Shown one piece after another: positions 62,543-64,000 of a DNA stretch of 64,000 nucleotides. Origin of the DNA: Aliihoeflea sp. 40Bstr573. Lineage in GTDB: Bacteria > Pseudomonadota > Alphaproteobacteria > Rhizobiales > Rhizobiaceae. How positions within the stretch are numbered: the first letter of the stretch is position 1; each line of letters opens with the position of its first letter. The DNA lies in assembly GCF_024105655.1 (NCBI RefSeq), contig NZ_JAAAMH010000001.1:372001-436000 (forward strand). Reading direction: 5' to 3'. The notes under the pieces are model-generated. The model was not told the origin of the DNA, did not search any database, and was given only the letters and a program-made list of their open reading frames with translations. Position numbers and translations under genes: made by a program.

Positions 62543-62908
62543 TCATTTCTTTTCCATCACGCATTGCAGCGGATGCTGGTGTTGGCGAGCGAAATCCATG
62601 ACCTGGGTCACCTTTGTCTCGGCCACCTCGAAGGTGTAGACGCCGCATTCGCCGACACCGTGATTATGGACGTGGAGCATGATGCGGGTCGCTGCTTCGC
62701 GATCCTTCTGGAAGAAGCGTTCGAGAACGTGCACGACGAATTCCATCGGCGTGTAGTCATCATTGAGAATCAGAACACGGTAGAGACTCGGCTTCTTGGT
62801 TTTGGCCTTCGTGCGGGTGATGACCGCCGTGCCCCGTCCGGGGCCGCCATTGCCGTTTTCACCCGCTTGAGCCTTGGGTGCACGCTTGCCTGAACCTATG
62901 CTCGTCAC
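62543..62908 (-). CDS. clpS: ClpA adaptor ClpS
   Basis: ClpS brings N-degron substrates to ClpA. The 121-residue protein has a disordered Lys/Gly-rich N terminus, then [21 protein letters not shown] and the [19 protein letters not shown] strand. No ATG lies in the right place; the GTG at 62908 has AAAGG about seven bases before it and gives a normal length. The frame is open further upstream without support. Confidence 0.93.
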   Translation of the reverse strand: MTSIGSGKRAPKAQAGENGNGGPGRGTAVITRTKAKTKKPSLYRVLILNDDYTPMEFVVHVLERFFQKDREAATRIMLHVHNHGVGECGVYTFEVAETKVTQVMDFARQHQHPLQCVMEKK

Positions 62909-62967
62909 TCGCCTTTCCAATCTTACCACTCCCGCCTCGGAAGCGTCATGTAGGTGTTTCGCCCTTG

Positions 62968-62995
62968 ATTGTAAGCCCTGTGTCGATGGTGACAA
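62968..62995 (-). promoter_or_regulatory. Promoter of clpS-clpA
   Basis: On the minus strand TTGTCA (62995-62990) and TACAAT (62973-62968) are 16 bases apart, 60 bases before the GTG start of clpS. Confidence 0.55.
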
Positions 62996-63049
62996 TACGG
63001 CCGGGCTTCACGTCGACGACAATATTTTCGGCGCACCTGCAAGACCATG

Positions 63050-63074
63050 AAAAAGGCCGCGCAATCGCGCGGCC
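63050..63074 (-). terminator. Terminator of the phasin gene
   Basis: GGCCGCGC (63055-63062) and GCGCGGCC (63067-63074) form a stem with a 4-base loop, followed on the minus strand by TTTTT. Confidence 0.85.
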
Positions 63075-63103
63075 CAAGTCACGTCGTAAGGTCTCGGCGG
63101 CTG

Positions 63104-63433
63104 TCACCGTACCTTGGCGCCCAGCATCTCGAAGGGCTTGTAGACCTCCTTCGCCATGTCGGCGTAAAGCTCGCTCATGCGCGTCGCCTGACCGATGAAG
63201 CCTTCATAGGCCTGCCGCGCGAAATCCATCTGGACTTCCACCGCCTTGTCCGGCGATTTCGCCTGGACCAGCTTTTCCAGCGCTGATCCCGACTGCTCGA
63301 ACGCCTTGCGCGAATATTCGGTCGCCTCGACAGCGATCGCCTGCATGTTCTTCGACACCGAAGCGAAGCTCTTCAGCCCGGTATCCGTCATTTCCTTGCC
63401 GAGTTTGCCGGCATCTTCGAAGGACTGCATCAT
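63104..63433 (-). CDS. Phasin family protein
   Basis: The 109-residue protein is all helix: ESFEDAGKLGKEMTDTGL-like start (here MMQSFEDAGKLG), VSKNMQAIAVEATEYSRKAFEQSG and FARQAYEGFIGQATRMSELY, the phasin_2 pattern of proteins that coat polyhydroxyalkanoate granules. Phasin-like proteins also occur as general chaperones. The ATG at 63433 has GAGG upstream; a longer start at 63448 has none. It is a single-gene unit. Confidence 0.88.
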   Translation of the reverse strand: MMQSFEDAGKLGKEMTDTGLKSFASVSKNMQAIAVEATEYSRKAFEQSGSALEKLVQAKSPDKAVEVQMDFARQAYEGFIGQATRMSELYADMAKEVYKPFEMLGAKVR

Positions 63434-63487
63434 CAGCCAAAACCTCATGGGAGCTTGGGAAAGGCGCAGGAATGCTGCGGTGCGCAA

Positions 63488-63516
63488 ACTCTATCCCGCG
63501 TCGCAACACCCGTCAA
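63488..63516 (-). promoter_or_regulatory. Promoter of the phasin gene
   Basis: On the minus strand TTGACG (63516-63511) and TAGAGT (63493-63488) are 17 bases apart, 55 bases before the ATG. Confidence 0.5.
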
Positions 63517-63570
63517 TTGCGGCAGCGCTCCTGCCAAAGCTCGAATTTCGCCGACTTCATGAACGAACCG

Positions 63571-63593
63571 GTTACCATAAACGGATCGGTAAC
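63571..63593. repeat. Small inverted repeat upstream of the carboxypeptidase gene
   Basis: GTTACC (63571-63576) and GGTAAC (63588-63593), 11 bases apart, about 60 bases before the ATG. It may be a protein site; arms of six bases could arise by chance. Confidence 0.35.
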
Positions 63594-63653
63594 TTCCGAC
63601 GGCTAGGTTTGAACGATGTAAAACCTCGCCAGAATGCGACCACCAAAATCTGT

Positions 63654-64000
63654 ATGGGTGTAGTTGTGCGTCAGACGTTCGCCGGATTTCTTCCGCGTCA
63701 CCAGGCCATCTTCAAGGTCCTGCTTTCCTTCCTCACCGCCCTCGCGCTGATTGCCGGCGCAGCCGGTCACGCGTCGGCCAATCCGCGCTACGCGGCCTAC
63801 GTCATGGACGCCAAGACAGGTCAGGTGCTGTTCAATCGCTATGGCGACGAGCAGCGCTTCCCCGCCTCGCTCACCAAGATGATGACGCTCTACATGCTGT
63901 TCGAGCAGATGGAATCGGGCCGCGTCGCCAAGTCGACCCCGATCCCGATCAGCGCCAAGGCTGCCGCCGAGCCGCCGACAAAGATCGGCCTGCGTGCCGG
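63654..64000 (+). CDS. D-alanyl-D-alanine carboxypeptidase (S11), N-terminal part
   Basis: The gene runs off the right edge after 115 codons. It has a long signal peptide (residues 1 to about 42, cut after HASA) and then RYAAYVMDAKTGQVLF and the penicillin-binding SxxK motif at S72-K75 (ASLTKMM), followed by EPPTKIGLR. This is the start of a DacA/DacF-type low-molecular-weight penicillin-binding protein that trims D-Ala from peptidoglycan stems. The ATG at 63654 lacks a strong ribosome binding site; GTG codons nearby are alternatives. Confidence 0.9.
   Translation, partial: MGVVVRQTFAGFLPRHQAIFKVLLSFLTALALIAGAAGHASANPRYAAYVMDAKTGQVLFNRYGDEQRFPASLTKMMTLYMLFEQMESGRVAKSTPIPISAKAAAEPPTKIGLRA

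Overview
The window is chromosomal DNA from an alphaproteobacterium of the order Hyphomicrobiales (Rhizobiales), most like the Phyllobacteriaceae/Brucellaceae side of the order. Reasons: GC is high (about 63-65% by eye); the order dusB-ntrB-ntrC-ntrY-ntrX-trkA-hfq-hflX is typical of the group; E1-beta of pyruvate dehydrogenase carries its own lipoyl domain; isocitrate dehydrogenase is of the eukaryote-like NADP type; lipid A synthesis uses LpxI; and there are an EipB-type (DUF1849) protein, an EcfG-type promoter and CTTGCA-N17-CTATAT style promoters. The genus cannot be fixed from sequence reading alone.

Layout. 1-3.8 kb: the C-terminal part of a giant coiled-coil protein built on a 29-residue repeat. 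3.8-16.2 kb: mazG, then on the minus strand dusB-ntrBC-ntrYX-trkA, a D-amino-acid transaminase, hfq and hflX. 16.2-19.7 kb: ispDF and pncC (plus), a COQ10-like START protein, lipA and a GlsB/YmgE stress membrane protein (minus). 19.8-28.5 kb: the pyruvate dehydrogenase operon pdhABC-(SGNH hydrolase)-lpdA, ftsB and eno, and a divergent family 25 glycosyltransferase. 28.5-37.7 kb (minus): PRC-barrel protein, kdsA, VOC protein, alpha/beta hydrolase, pyrG, L,D-transpeptidase, secG, murI, trmJ and an epoxide-hydrolase-like enzyme. 37.7-39.6 kb: icd and a small secreted protein with no basic residues in its mature part. 39.6-52.9 kb (minus): the classical run rpsB-tsf-pyrH-frr-uppS-cdsA-rseP-bamA-lpxD-fabZ-lpxA-lpxI-lpxB. 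52.9-60 kb: eipB, RidA, GDPD, DUF482 acetyltransferase, HIT, two tandem PAP2-type membrane phosphatases and azlCD. 60-64 kb: clpS-clpA, a phasin and the start of a D,D-carboxypeptidase.

How the genes work together. Much of the window builds or polices the cell envelope: peptidoglycan (murI, D-amino-acid transaminase, uppS, L,D-transpeptidase, D,D-carboxypeptidase, ftsB), lipid A and Kdo (lpxD-fabZ-lpxA-lpxI-lpxB, kdsA), outer-membrane protein assembly (bamA), envelope proteolysis (rseP), periplasmic integrity (eipB), export (secG), phospholipid (cdsA) and possibly polar growth (the giant coiled-coil protein). The rest is core carbon and nitrogen metabolism and translation. I see no tRNA, rRNA, CRISPR array, insertion sequence, prophage or complete mobile element.

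No gap without a gene exceeds 300 bases. The largest are 63434-63653 (a phasin promoter and a small inverted repeat), 46410-46616 (bamA promoter inside a dyad), 62909-63103 (clpS promoter and phasin terminator), 34176-34358 (secG terminator) and 6300-6482 (a weak hfq promoter). No complete novel system is evident. The best leads are the 29-residue-repeat protein, the dyad over the bamA promoter, the Lys/Arg-free secreted protein with its structured leader, the low-GC tandem PAP2 pair, the SGNH hydrolase inside the pdh operon and a possible 10-codon leader peptide ahead of the DUF482 gene. All promoters, terminators and start choices were judged by eye.
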